NCBI GenBank assembly: GCA_902774915.1
Contig: CACYKH010000001.1
Coordinates: forward strand, 62,001-126,000
DNA from: an uncultured Lachnospiraceae bacterium
GTDB lineage: Bacteria > Bacillota > Clostridia > Lachnospirales > Lachnospiraceae
Length of the DNA stretch: 64,000 bases
Reading direction: 5' to 3'
A program made the position numbers and the translations under genes. Of the stretch, positions 53,026-61,941 are shown piece after piece (position 1 is the stretch's first letter; each line of letters begins with the position of its first letter). The notes under the pieces were generated by a model. That model searched no databases. It was not told where the DNA came from and worked only from the letters and a program-made list of their open reading frames with translations.

Positions 53026-54963
53026 ATGATTAATGGAAAAAAACTGGTCGCTTTATGCACTTCACGCATATATGATCCCCAAATACATGGATATATTGTA
53101 AAGTTGAATGAGAGGCTCCGTGCTGAGGACTACTCTCTTCTTATTTTTGCAATAAATTCTGATATTTATTGGGAAGAAAACAGACAGGCAGCCGAAAAAT
53201 ATATTTTTAAGCTTATTCCTTATAACTATATTGACGCTGTTGTCATCATGGACGAAAAGATTAAAAGTCATAAGATTTCAGAATATGTTATCGAGCATTC
53301 TAATGAAAATAATGTCCCAGTTATAATCGCTGATGGACATTATGATGGTGCTTATTGCATTAATTTTGATTATGAAAAAGGCTTTGAGCAGGTTGTTCGT
53401 CATATAATAGAGGATCATAAAGTAACAAGACCACATATGATTGCTGGTCAGCCTGATAATGATTTCTCAAACAACCGAATCAAAGTATTCAAGAAAGTTC
53501 TGGAAGAAAACAACATTGAATTTAATGACAGTATGCTTAGTTATGGCTATTTCTGGGCAGATCCATGCCGTATTGCCATGCAGGAGCTTTTCGAAAGATG
53601 TGAAGGATCAGAGCTTCCAGAAGCTATTATATGTGCTAATGATGTAATGGCTATTACTGTTTCAGAAATGCTGAAGGAAAAAGGTTATAAGATTCCAGAT
53701 GACATTTTAATAGCTGGCTTTGATGGTTATGATGAGATTTTCTTCACTTCTCCTAAAATAACATCTGCTTCCTGTGATATTATTCAGCTTGCTGATGCAT
53801 CTGCTGATGCTGTTTTTGAGGCCATTAAGGAAGGAAAAACACACAACCGCTTTATCACACCTACATTCATCGCAAATGAATCCTGCGGTTGTAAGGAACA
53901 TAAAGAAAGCACTCAGATACTTCTTGACTGGTTCAGAGAAAGCTTTTCCAGACATAATGATGACAACCGTGTTTTAAAGCGACTAACCGCTGCCATGCAG
54001 CTCAGTCCTAATATGGGAACCATGGTTTCTCATCTCGATTGCTATAAAACCGACCAGCAGCTTACTGTTGTCGACAAAAGAATGTTTGAAAACGAAGAAG
54101 ATAATTATTTCATTGATCTTGAAAAGGATAATTCCAAGAAAGAGCTTGTAAAGATTTTTGATGCTGATTTTAAGGATGATTATAAGACAGATACATTTGT
54201 AGAGCCTGAATACGATGATATCTATACAGAAGATGTACTCTCTCCTGCATTCAGATACAGAATCCTTCAGCTGACAGAGAGTGGCTATCCGCTTATTTTC
54301 AATGCTCTGGACTATATGGGTAAAGCTTTTGGATTTGTCTGCTATTATTTCAGGGATTATTTCATCTCTAATTATTCAAATACTGTAAATGCCACAAATG
54401 CAATCGGTACGGGAATTGGTGGATATGTTAATATTCAGTACCAGCGTACTCTTCTTGAAAAGATGGATGAAATGTACAGACATGACCCACTTACAGGTTT
54501 GTTTAACAGAATAGGCTTCCATAACCAGTTTAAAAAGATATGCAAAAAGCATAAATATGATAACCAGGAAATCACTGTTATTATGTCTGACCTGGATGGC
54601 CTAAAATATATAAATGATCATTTCGGACATGCTGATGGAGATAATGCTATCGCTACTACTGCAAAAGCCCTTATGGACTCTGTCCCTGAAAACAGTCTTT
54701 CAGCAAGATTTGGTGGTGATGAGATTTTCTCAGTTATCTTTGGCGAATGCGATCCTGATCAGATAATAAAAAATATAGATAAATATCTAGATAAATATAA
54801 CGAGGGATCCGGAAAACCATATGACGTATCTACCAGCTGTGGTTATATTACAACTATCCTGAATGATGATTTTGATATAACAAAGGCAGTAAAGAATGCA
54901 GATACATGTATGTACGAAGTAAAACGAGAAAAATATATACGAAAAGGTATTATTACTGAATAA
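53026..54963 (+). CDS. Diguanylate cyclase with LacI-type ligand-binding sensor domain
   Basis: The 645-residue cytosolic protein begins directly with a periplasmic-binding-protein-like domain of the LacI regulator type (about 1-290), without a helix-turn-helix or signal peptide. Marks are GKKLVALCTSRIYDPQIHG, VDAVVIMDE-like YIDAVVIMDE, PEAIICANDVMAI and IAGFDGYDEIFF. A middle domain (about 300-470) leads to a GGDEF domain with DPLTGLFNRIGF and an intact RFGGDEI (about 563). It probably makes c-di-GMP in response to a sugar or similar ligand. It faces a GH3 glycosidase gene and shares the 22-bp motif with it. Confidence 0.88.
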   Translation: MINGKKLVALCTSRIYDPQIHGYIVKLNERLRAEDYSLLIFAINSDIYWEENRQAAEKYIFKLIPYNYIDAVVIMDEKIKSHKISEYVIEHSNENNVPVIIADGHYDGAYCINFDYEKGFEQVVRHIIEDHKVTRPHMIAGQPDNDFSNNRIKVFKKVLEENNIEFNDSMLSYGYFWADPCRIAMQELFERCEGSELPEAIICANDVMAITVSEMLKEKGYKIPDDILIAGFDGYDEIFFTSPKITSASCDIIQLADASADAVFEAIKEGKTHNRFITPTFIANESCGCKEHKESTQILLDWFRESFSRHNDDNRVLKRLTAAMQLSPNMGTMVSHLDCYKTDQQLTVVDKRMFENEEDNYFIDLEKDNSKKELVKIFDADFKDDYKTDTFVEPEYDDIYTEDVLSPAFRYRILQLTESGYPLIFNALDYMGKAFGFVCYYFRDYFISNYSNTVNATNAIGTGIGGYVNIQYQRTLLEKMDEMYRHDPLTGLFNRIGFHNQFKKICKKHKYDNQEITVIMSDLDGLKYINDHFGHADGDNAIATTAKALMDSVPENSLSARFGGDEIFSVIFGECDPDQIIKNIDKYLDKYNEGSGKPYDVSTSCGYITTILNDDFDITKAVKNADTCMYEVKREKYIRKGIITE

Positions 54964-54977
54964 ATTTTTGTAAAAAG

Positions 54978-55020
54978 AAATCAAGGCAGATGGGAATAAT
55001 TCTCATCTGCCTTGATTTTT
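54978..55020. terminator. Bidirectional terminator between the GGDEF and GH3 genes
   Basis: AAATCAAGGCAGATG (54978-54992) pairs perfectly with CATCTGCCTTGATTT (55004-55018). The stem has a short loop and T runs on both sides, and serves the two converging genes. Confidence 0.92.
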
Positions 55021-57397
55021 AAAATGATATATTAACTCTCTCCCCCGGTTTTATATCATGAACCCTCTCAAAAGCAACAAGCTTACTTTCGATTGGTATC
55101 TTACGCCCATTTACATCCAGTCCATCTTCGTTATCACCATAAAGATAGAACTCTCCATCCTTTGACTGATAAATCTGAACCACATAATCAGAAGTTACAT
55201 CACCAACATTATTAACGGTGACTTCAAATTCATTTCCAACAAAGGAATCTGAATCTTTTACGGCTACAAGCTCGCATTCAAACTTAGAATAAGTAAGTCC
55301 GAAACCAAATCTGTATAAAGGCTTATCTTTCATATAGAGATATGTCATCTTGTTCTTTCTGATATCGTAATCTCTGATATCTCCAAGCTGATCATCTCCC
55401 GTATACCATGTCTGTGGTAGTCTTCCTGAAGGACTAACTCGTCCCATTATTACATCTGCAAGACCATTTCCAAGCTCCTGACAACCCATTGCTGTCCAAA
55501 GAATGCATCTTACTTCTGGATCATTTACTTCTTCAAGTATTGCTACAGGTCCATTTGCCATAACAAGAAAGGCTATATTATTAAATCTTTCCCTAAGTAA
55601 TCTCAGAACTGCTCTCTGGAATGGTGGAAGCTCAATAGAATCTCTGTCTCTGTCCTCCCTGCAATTTACAAGTGGATGAAGACCAAAGCAGGCCAGGATA
55701 TTAGTCTCAGAATCAAGATTATTATCTAGGATTGCATTTTCTAAAGCAGAGTCCACATCTGATACAGTAACAAACTCAACTTCCATCTCTCCATCTACAT
55801 TTTTAATCCCGCTAATTCTGGAATCCTCCCAGAACCTGAGGGAATTATCATTATTAAAACGAACGGTTTCACCCTTGTCATCAACAAGAATAAAAGCTTC
55901 ATTTACGAACCAGCTGAAGATTTCCTCATTTCTTTCATATAACCAGAAGAATTCAGCCTTTTCTTCAGCATTAACAAACTTTATATCAGGGGACATTGTA
56001 GACATATATTTACCAGAAGTTGTAGACTTCAGAGTAATTCGTGAGTCATCCCACAGCATTATCTCAAAAACTTCAGCTGCGCTTTCATCTGCTGGAACTA
56101 TTTCCTTATTATTTATAGCCGCAAAATGCATCTCGCCATTTTTATCTTTAAATCTAAGCTTTACCTTTGGACAAAGATTATCTGAACCCACGGCCATTCC
56201 CTCGCTGACAGTAACCTTATAGCTTGGAACTGAACTGTACCAGTCCATTGGTGCATAATCGGAAAATGGACCGAAGGCAAATATATTCTTCTTATCTTTA
56301 AGTGGAAGCATTCCATCATTCTTAAGAAGAACAACTGACTCAGCCTGCGAACGTCTGGCAAGCTGTCTTGATTCTTCAGTATCAACCTTGGACATATTGT
56401 ATTCGCTCATAGGGAATAGCTTTGAACAACCATCCTCGTCCATATCATCCGGCAAAAGTCCAAGCATTGAATAAACAGTAAGCTTATTTATAAGAGTTTC
56501 AATTATATCTTGTTCATTAATTATGCCATTCTGAAATGCACTGACAACAGCCTGCGCCTCAAATTCTGGCTTCTCAAGAAACATATCAACTCCAGCATCA
56601 AGTGCCTTTCTAACTGCATCTGCGCCGTCTTTCGCGGTATGCTGCTGAGTTACGGCATATTCCAGGGTGAATGCATCTGAAACAATAAATGGAACCCCCC
56701 ATTTCTTTAAAAGCTCTTTATTCTCAGGATTAAATGTACAGGTAACGCCATTTACCTGATTATAAGCAGACATAACAGAAAGCGGATGTGAATACTCGAT
56801 TATCTCCTTAAAAACTCTGAGATAATAATCCTCTTTCAGATCATTTGGTATTTCACTATTAGCATAATATCTTTCGTTTTCATAGTTATTAGCATAGAAA
56901 TGCTTAAGAGTTGATGCAGATATAATATACTGAGGATCGTCGCCTTCCATACCTATTACATACTCTCCACCCATCATGGCTGCAAGACGAGGATCCTCTC
57001 CGTATCCCTCTTCATTTCGACCCCATCTAGGGTCACGTTCCATATCTACAGTTGGTGCAAGACCAAGAATACCAAAATGTTTATGCTCGTTAAGCATACA
57101 TCTTAGCTCTGTACCAACAACTCTTCCAATCTGTCGCATTAGATTCTTATCAAACGAAGAAACCATTCCAATTGCTGTTGGAAATGTAGTTGCAGGAACC
57201 GGCTCTCCTAAATCAAAATTCTGATCATGTCTGGCCTGGGCACCATGAGCTGCCTCACCAGGAAAATCAATATAAGGAACACCAATTCTCTTCTTATCTT
57301 CAGGATAGCCTGTTCTGATCAAAATCATCTCATCAAAGCTAAGCTTTGATAAGAACTCCTCTGCTCTCTTTCTATGAAATGCTACATTTCTCTTCAT
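55019..57397 (-). CDS. GH3 family beta-glycosidase with an inserted fascin-like domain
   Basis: The 792-residue cytosolic enzyme (no signal peptide) has the GH3 barrel with PTVDMERDPRWGRNEEGYGEDP, STLKHFYANN (Lys-His) and the nucleophile Asp in VPFIVSDAFT (about 230). The second domain begins at ESVVLLKNDGMLPL and is interrupted at about 400-560 by a beta-rich insertion with TLKSTTSGKYMSTM and FFWLYE, like a fascin/trefoil repeat. A fibronectin-III-like domain ends the protein. It likely cleaves beta-glucosides or xylosides imported as oligosaccharides. GGAGGG precedes the ATG. The shared 22-bp motif lies about 42 bp upstream. Confidence 0.88.
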   Translation of the reverse strand: MKRNVAFHRKRAEEFLSKLSFDEMILIRTGYPEDKKRIGVPYIDFPGEAAHGAQARHDQNFDLGEPVPATTFPTAIGMVSSFDKNLMRQIGRVVGTELRCMLNEHKHFGILGLAPTVDMERDPRWGRNEEGYGEDPRLAAMMGGEYVIGMEGDDPQYIISASTLKHFYANNYENERYYANSEIPNDLKEDYYLRVFKEIIEYSHPLSVMSAYNQVNGVTCTFNPENKELLKKWGVPFIVSDAFTLEYAVTQQHTAKDGADAVRKALDAGVDMFLEKPEFEAQAVVSAFQNGIINEQDIIETLINKLTVYSMLGLLPDDMDEDGCSKLFPMSEYNMSKVDTEESRQLARRSQAESVVLLKNDGMLPLKDKKNIFAFGPFSDYAPMDWYSSVPSYKVTVSEGMAVGSDNLCPKVKLRFKDKNGEMHFAAINNKEIVPADESAAEVFEIMLWDDSRITLKSTTSGKYMSTMSPDIKFVNAEEKAEFFWLYERNEEIFSWFVNEAFILVDDKGETVRFNNDNSLRFWEDSRISGIKNVDGEMEVEFVTVSDVDSALENAILDNNLDSETNILACFGLHPLVNCREDRDRDSIELPPFQRAVLRLLRERFNNIAFLVMANGPVAILEEVNDPEVRCILWTAMGCQELGNGLADVIMGRVSPSGRLPQTWYTGDDQLGDIRDYDIRKNKMTYLYMKDKPLYRFGFGLTYSKFECELVAVKDSDSFVGNEFEVTVNNVGDVTSDYVVQIYQSKDGEFYLYGDNEDGLDVNGRKIPIESKLVAFERVHDIKPGERVNISF

Positions 57398-57438
57398 CTA
57401 TAATACCCTCCAATAATACAAAGTAAGTATACAGTAAA

Positions 57439-57460
57439 AAGTATAACAAAAGCGCAACAA
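57439..57460. promoter_or_regulatory. Shared 22-bp motif, copy 2
   Basis: Identical over 22 bases to 52956-52977 (core GTATAACAAAAGCGCAAC). It is upstream of the GH3 gene in the same orientation as copy 1 has to the GNAT operon. Its minus-strand TTATACT could serve as a -10. Confidence 0.55.
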
Positions 57461-57463
57461 AAA

Positions 57464-57491
57464 AATAAGTCAGTCCCGACTGACTTATTTT
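57464..57491 (-). terminator. Perfect palindrome after pgeF, copy D of the TAAGTCA family
   Basis: AAATAAGTCAGTC pairs perfectly with GACTGACTTATTT around a CC centre. On the minus strand it continues into TTTTTTT, so it is a strong terminator. The pgeF stop TAA is the TAA of TAAGTCA, as in copies B and C. Confidence 0.85.
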
Positions 57492-58495
57492 ATAACTATG
57501 ATTCCTGCGTTGAGGCCTCTTCTTTCTTTGTTGAAACGCTGCGAGAAGAATAGATCGTGGTATTTCATTGTACAAATCTTTGTTTGATAAATATTTCTGG
57601 ATTTAAGACCAGCATTTACAAGTATCAGCTCGTTCAGGTTCCAGAGATTAAGCATGTACCTGTCACGAATCTTTACGGTTCTGAATAATTCATAAGGCAC
57701 ACCAAGACGTGTTAATGTAATACCTTTATATTCAGATGGCATGTTCTCTCTATAAACGCTTCCTGAATGGATGATATACTTAAAATCATCATTCTGAAGG
57801 GGTTCAAAGACAACATTTCCATCAGTAGTATCAAGATATGGGCATTCAACCATTGCTTTTATAACAGTCTCATCAACTTCGTAGTTTTCCGGACCAATAG
57901 ATGGACCTATAACAGCGTGGATGTTTTCAGGAAGGCACCCATAAACCTCGCACATCTTCTCAACTGTTTTGGCTGCAATACCTTCAACAGTTCCGCGCCA
58001 GCCTGCATGTACAGCACCTATAGCACGACTCACTGGATCAGCCAGAAGTATAGGAACACAATCGGCAGCATAAACCATAAGTGGCACATTCTTAACATTA
58101 GTAATCTGAGCATCATACTCAAAATGACTAAGTTCCCGGGAAATGCCATCTCCCGCATCTTCTTCTGTGGCCACAAGAATATTGGATTTGTGAACCTGAT
58201 TTAAAACAGATATTCGAGTGTAGTCAATACCCATGGTTGCACCAAGACGCTGATAGTTTTCCATTACATCGTCTATATCATCTTCAAAATGTAATGCCAA
58301 ATTAAGGGACTCATATTTTCCTTTGCTGACTCCACCAAGCCTTGTAGTAAAGCCATGCTGGATAAAGGACATATCTGAAAAACCCTCAACCTGAATAAAC
58401 GGAACACCATCATCAATATTCAGCGTCACATTTTTTGCGCTATGAATTCCCTGGTAATTAGTATCTATTAATTTTTTTGCCTCTTCTTTATTCAT
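57485..58495 (-). CDS. pgeF: YlmD/PgeF family protein (purine nucleoside phosphorylase-type laccase fold)
   Basis: The 336-residue protein has GFTTRLGGVSKGKYESLNLALH, the metal-site motifs YAADCVPILLADP and GAVHAGWRGTVEGIA, and VIGPSIGPENYEVD. Members are reported as peptidoglycan editing factor or as a purine nucleoside phosphorylase. The copper/zinc-site Cys and His residues are kept. It is about 60 residues longer than usual, mainly at the N-terminus. It starts five bases after the rluD stop. Confidence 0.9.
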   Translation of the reverse strand: MNKEEAKKLIDTNYQGIHSAKNVTLNIDDGVPFIQVEGFSDMSFIQHGFTTRLGGVSKGKYESLNLALHFEDDIDDVMENYQRLGATMGIDYTRISVLNQVHKSNILVATEEDAGDGISRELSHFEYDAQITNVKNVPLMVYAADCVPILLADPVSRAIGAVHAGWRGTVEGIAAKTVEKMCEVYGCLPENIHAVIGPSIGPENYEVDETVIKAMVECPYLDTTDGNVVFEPLQNDDFKYIIHSGSVYRENMPSEYKGITLTRLGVPYELFRTVKIRDRYMLNLWNLNELILVNAGLKSRNIYQTKICTMKYHDLFFSQRFNKERRGLNAGIIVIK

Positions 58496-58499
58496 AAAC

Positions 58500-59504
58500 C
58501 TAACTTAATATACCCAACAATTTCTCGAAATAATCAGGAAGCTCAGAATTAAATTCAATATATTCCTTAGTTCTTGGATGTATAAACCCAAGTGTACCAG
58601 CATGAAGCACCTGACCTGCCAGATTAAACTGACTCTTCTTTGGTCCATAAACCGGATCACCCAGAAGCGGATGACTTATACTGGTAAGATGTACTCTTAT
58701 CTGATGAGTACGTCCCGTTTCAAGCTTGCATTTAACATATGCAAAGTTATCTTTTAAATTCTTCTGGAGATAAATATGAGTCACTGCTCTTCTACCATCC
58801 GGATCAATTGCCATGCGCTTTCTGTCATTCTTCGCACGTGCAATGTTTTTCCTGACTACATCAGTATAAACTTCGTTTAATCCATCAGGAAATACAGCAT
58901 CAGGAATATCAGCACTTCCCTTCTCCAGCTTTTCCATCTTTTCAATATCAAAATAATTATAAACTATGCAGCTATAAATCCTATGTATACTGTGATCAGC
59001 AAACTGCTCAGCCAGACTCTGATGAGCAAGATTCGTTTTACAGATAACAAGAAGTCCGCTGGTATCCTTATCAATACGGTGAACAATACCCGGACGCTCC
59101 ACTCCGTTAATAGACGAAAGCGAATCACCGCAGTGATACATCAAAGCATTTACAAGAGTTCCTGTATAGTTTCCAGGAGCGGGATGAACAACCATACCCT
59201 GCGGCTTATTAACGACTATAATGTCATCATCCTCGAACACAATATCAAGTGGAATGTTCTCAGGAAGGATTTCAAGCTTCTCAGGCTCAGGGAGGGTAAG
59301 ATTTACTATATCACCCTCAGAAAGCAAATAAGAGGCTTTTATACGCCTCTCAGTGCCATCAGAACCAAGAACCGAAATATGTCCCTTATCAAGAAGCTTC
59401 TTAATATAGGAGCGGGATACTTCTTCAAGTTCTTCTGATATGTATTTGTCTAGTCTTACACCAATATCATCAAGATCAGGTGTTAAAGTAATATTCTGTT
59501 CCAT
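58500..59504 (-). CDS. rluD: Ribosomal large subunit pseudouridine synthase D
   Basis: The 334-residue RluA-family enzyme has an S4 domain (about 15-75), DDDIIVVNKPQGMVVHPAPGN, and the catalytic GIVHRIDKDTSGLLVICK (HRIDKDTSG). CKLETGRTHQIRVHLTSISHPLLGD is also present. The RluD subtype, which modifies helix 69 of 23S rRNA, is the best fit. A second RluA paralogue is at 11807. Confidence 0.92.
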   Translation of the reverse strand: MEQNITLTPDLDDIGVRLDKYISEELEEVSRSYIKKLLDKGHISVLGSDGTERRIKASYLLSEGDIVNLTLPEPEKLEILPENIPLDIVFEDDDIIVVNKPQGMVVHPAPGNYTGTLVNALMYHCGDSLSSINGVERPGIVHRIDKDTSGLLVICKTNLAHQSLAEQFADHSIHRIYSCIVYNYFDIEKMEKLEKGSADIPDAVFPDGLNEVYTDVVRKNIARAKNDRKRMAIDPDGRRAVTHIYLQKNLKDNFAYVKCKLETGRTHQIRVHLTSISHPLLGDPVYGPKKSQFNLAGQVLHAGTLGFIHPRTKEYIEFNSELPDYFEKLLGILS

Positions 59505-59539
59505 ATAAAACCCTGTAAAATAAATATGTGACTATATGC

Positions 59540-60400
59540 TTACTTATTTAATAAAGTGACATCAAGCTTGTTAAATGGTATCTCAATATCGTTTTCTCTA
59601 AATGCTTTAAGTATTTTCTCGTTAAGAGAACGTTTAACAGCAATATAACTTGTAACCGGAACCATGCCAAATATACCAAGCTTAACTCCGTGAGCACCAA
59701 GCTCATCTACGAATACATTTTCAGTTCCATTAATTATATTTTCCTCAGACTTAATAAGCTCCATAACAATAGCTCTGGCCTTATCAATGTCCGTATCATA
59801 GTCAACATCTACGTTAATAACAAGCGCTCTCTTATCATCACCTGAACGGTTTTTAACAGAGTTATTTGTAAGCTGTGAATTAGGAATTTTGATAACCTCT
59901 CCAAAAACAGTTTTTATGGTTGTATAATAAATAGCTATTTCTTCAACCACACCTTCAACGTTTGCATTTGGTATCTCAATATAATCACCCTTCTTAAAAG
60001 GTCTGATTACAAGCAGAAGTACACCACCAGCAAAATTAGAAAGCGCGCCCTGCATAGCAAGTGATATACCTACACCAGCTGAGGCTATAAGAGCTGCAAT
60101 AGATGTAATCTCCACGATATGAAGCTTAGAGATAATAGTAACAACGATAAATATCTGTATACCGTACTTGATAAGATTAAGGATAAATCTGCTGGCAATA
60201 GGATCTACACCACGAGTATCCAGCCTGCTTGAAATCGCTTTTACAACCTTCTTAAGTATCTTACTTACGATAACATATACAATAAGTGCAATCAGAAACT
60301 TAAGCAGATAATCAAGTAAAGAAATACCTTTTCCATTGATCCACTTACTTATATCATCACCTGTTATTATATTTATATCTTTAAACACTTCTAAATACAT
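59540..60400 (-). CDS. Small-conductance mechanosensitive channel (MscS family)
   Basis: The 286-residue membrane protein has three transmembrane helices. The third is the Gly/Ala-rich pore helix (IAALIASAGVGISLAMQGALSN), and FAGGVLLLVIRPFKKGDYIE is the family signature. The cytoplasmic beta and C-terminal domains follow (IKTVFGEVIKIPNSQLTNN). It releases solutes on osmotic downshock. Confidence 0.95.
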   Translation of the reverse strand: MYLEVFKDINIITGDDISKWINGKGISLLDYLLKFLIALIVYVIVSKILKKVVKAISSRLDTRGVDPIASRFILNLIKYGIQIFIVVTIISKLHIVEITSIAALIASAGVGISLAMQGALSNFAGGVLLLVIRPFKKGDYIEIPNANVEGVVEEIAIYYTTIKTVFGEVIKIPNSQLTNNSVKNRSGDDKRALVINVDVDYDTDIDKARAIVMELIKSEENIINGTENVFVDELGAHGVKLGIFGMVPVTSYIAVKRSLNEKILKAFRENDIEIPFNKLDVTLLNK

Positions 60401-60433
60401 ACTTTATAACCTTTATAAATAAACAATTAAAAG

Positions 60434-61903
60434 CTAAACTAACTGTCCAAGTACTTCAACGATAAAGTTCCATGTCCTCTCAACGCTGTCTACATACATC
60501 ATCTCTTTTGGTGTATGTATATCCAGAATATCAGGTCCAAAAGAAACTGCATCAAGCCCGTCAATAGCACCAGCAAAAATACCACACTCTAAGCCTGCGT
60601 GAACAGCCTCAACTATCATAGGCTTATTAAACATCTTTTCATATGTACTAGTCATAACATCACGAAGCTTTGAATCCGCCTTATATTCCCATGCAGGATA
60701 AGGTCCAGATACATCAATAGTTCCGCCTGCAGATTTACAAAGAAGTGAAAGCTGTTCAATAAGGTCATCCTTTTCCTTTTCAACGCTGCTTCTTACACAG
60801 AAGGACATTTCTATTAAATCATCATGAGTCTCCAGAATACCAAGATTAAGAGAAGTCTGAACCAATCCCTCAATATCCTTACTCATTGTCTGAACACCAC
60901 TTGGAAGACTGCTAAATGCCATCACAAGTGAAAGATTAATCATCTCATCAAGTGGATAAACACCACTATACTTCTCTTCTTCCTCATCAGAGAGTGGTTC
61001 GCATTTTATCTGGATACCAGGGTCTGTTTCTGCATACTCGGATCTAATATCCATATCTGTATCTTCAAGGGCTGCAAGAATTCCATCATAATTCTTTGCA
61101 ACGATTATAGCCTCTGCAGCTGAAGGGATGGCATTATCCTTAAAACCACCCTGCATAGAGATAATACGAAGGCTGTCATCAACAAAAAGAAGGTCTCTCA
61201 GAATTCTGGCAAGCAGCATATCTGCATTAGCTCTTCCCTTATCAATTTCAATTCCAGAATGACCACCAAGAAGACCACTTACAGAAATCTTGTAACGTTT
61301 TCCCTGGGCTCCCCTTCTTTTTATAGGAAATTTCATCTGTACGAGAGCTCCACCTGCACAGGAAACTAGCAGATGTCCTTCATCCTCAGAATCGATATTC
61401 ATAAGCATTTTACCTTTTAGCTTAGTCATATCAAGGTCAGCAGCACCCAGCATTCCAATCTCTTCATCTACTGTGAAAACGCACTCAAGAGGTGGATGAG
61501 CAATCTTGTCGCTATCAAGAATTGCCATCATATAAGCAACACCAATTCCGTCATCAGCACCAAGAGTTGTTCCTTCAGCACTTATAACTCCATTATCACA
61601 ACGAAGCCTAAGTCCCTCTTTCTCAAAATCAAACTCAAAACCAGCCTCCTTCTCGCACACCATATCAATATGGCCCTGAAGAATAATTGGCTCTGAAGCC
61701 TCTCCACCATTTGGAAGATTAGCATCCTTATAGATGATAACATTGTTCAGGTCATCCTGATAATAATCCAGTCCTCTATCCTTAGCGAACTGTACAATGT
61801 GATCACTTATCTGTTTTGTGTTTGTTGAGCCATGTGGAATGCCACATAACTCCTCGAAAAATCCTAGAACCGATGCAGGTTCTTGTCCTTCTAATACTTT
61901 CAT
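60434..61903 (-). CDS. pepD: Aminoacyl-histidine dipeptidase (PepD, M20)
   Basis: The 489-residue zinc dipeptidase shows LQGHIDMVCEKE (metal His and Asp), LGADDGIGVAYMMAI (bridging Asp), FTVDEEIGMLGAADLD (catalytic Glu) and AVHAGLECG with FGPDILDIHTPKE near the end. The N-terminal CGIPHGSTNTKQISDHI is typical of PepD. It probably hydrolyses dipeptides in the cytosol. It lies 33 bp from the mscS gene. Confidence 0.95.
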   Translation of the reverse strand: MKVLEGQEPASVLGFFEELCGIPHGSTNTKQISDHIVQFAKDRGLDYYQDDLNNVIIYKDANLPNGGEASEPIILQGHIDMVCEKEAGFEFDFEKEGLRLRCDNGVISAEGTTLGADDGIGVAYMMAILDSDKIAHPPLECVFTVDEEIGMLGAADLDMTKLKGKMLMNIDSEDEGHLLVSCAGGALVQMKFPIKRRGAQGKRYKISVSGLLGGHSGIEIDKGRANADMLLARILRDLLFVDDSLRIISMQGGFKDNAIPSAAEAIIVAKNYDGILAALEDTDMDIRSEYAETDPGIQIKCEPLSDEEEEKYSGVYPLDEMINLSLVMAFSSLPSGVQTMSKDIEGLVQTSLNLGILETHDDLIEMSFCVRSSVEKEKDDLIEQLSLLCKSAGGTIDVSGPYPAWEYKADSKLRDVMTSTYEKMFNKPMIVEAVHAGLECGIFAGAIDGLDAVSFGPDILDIHTPKEMMYVDSVERTWNFIVEVLGQLV

Positions 61904-61941
61904 TTCATACCTCGTTGCATAGTTATTGTAAAAAAAATATA

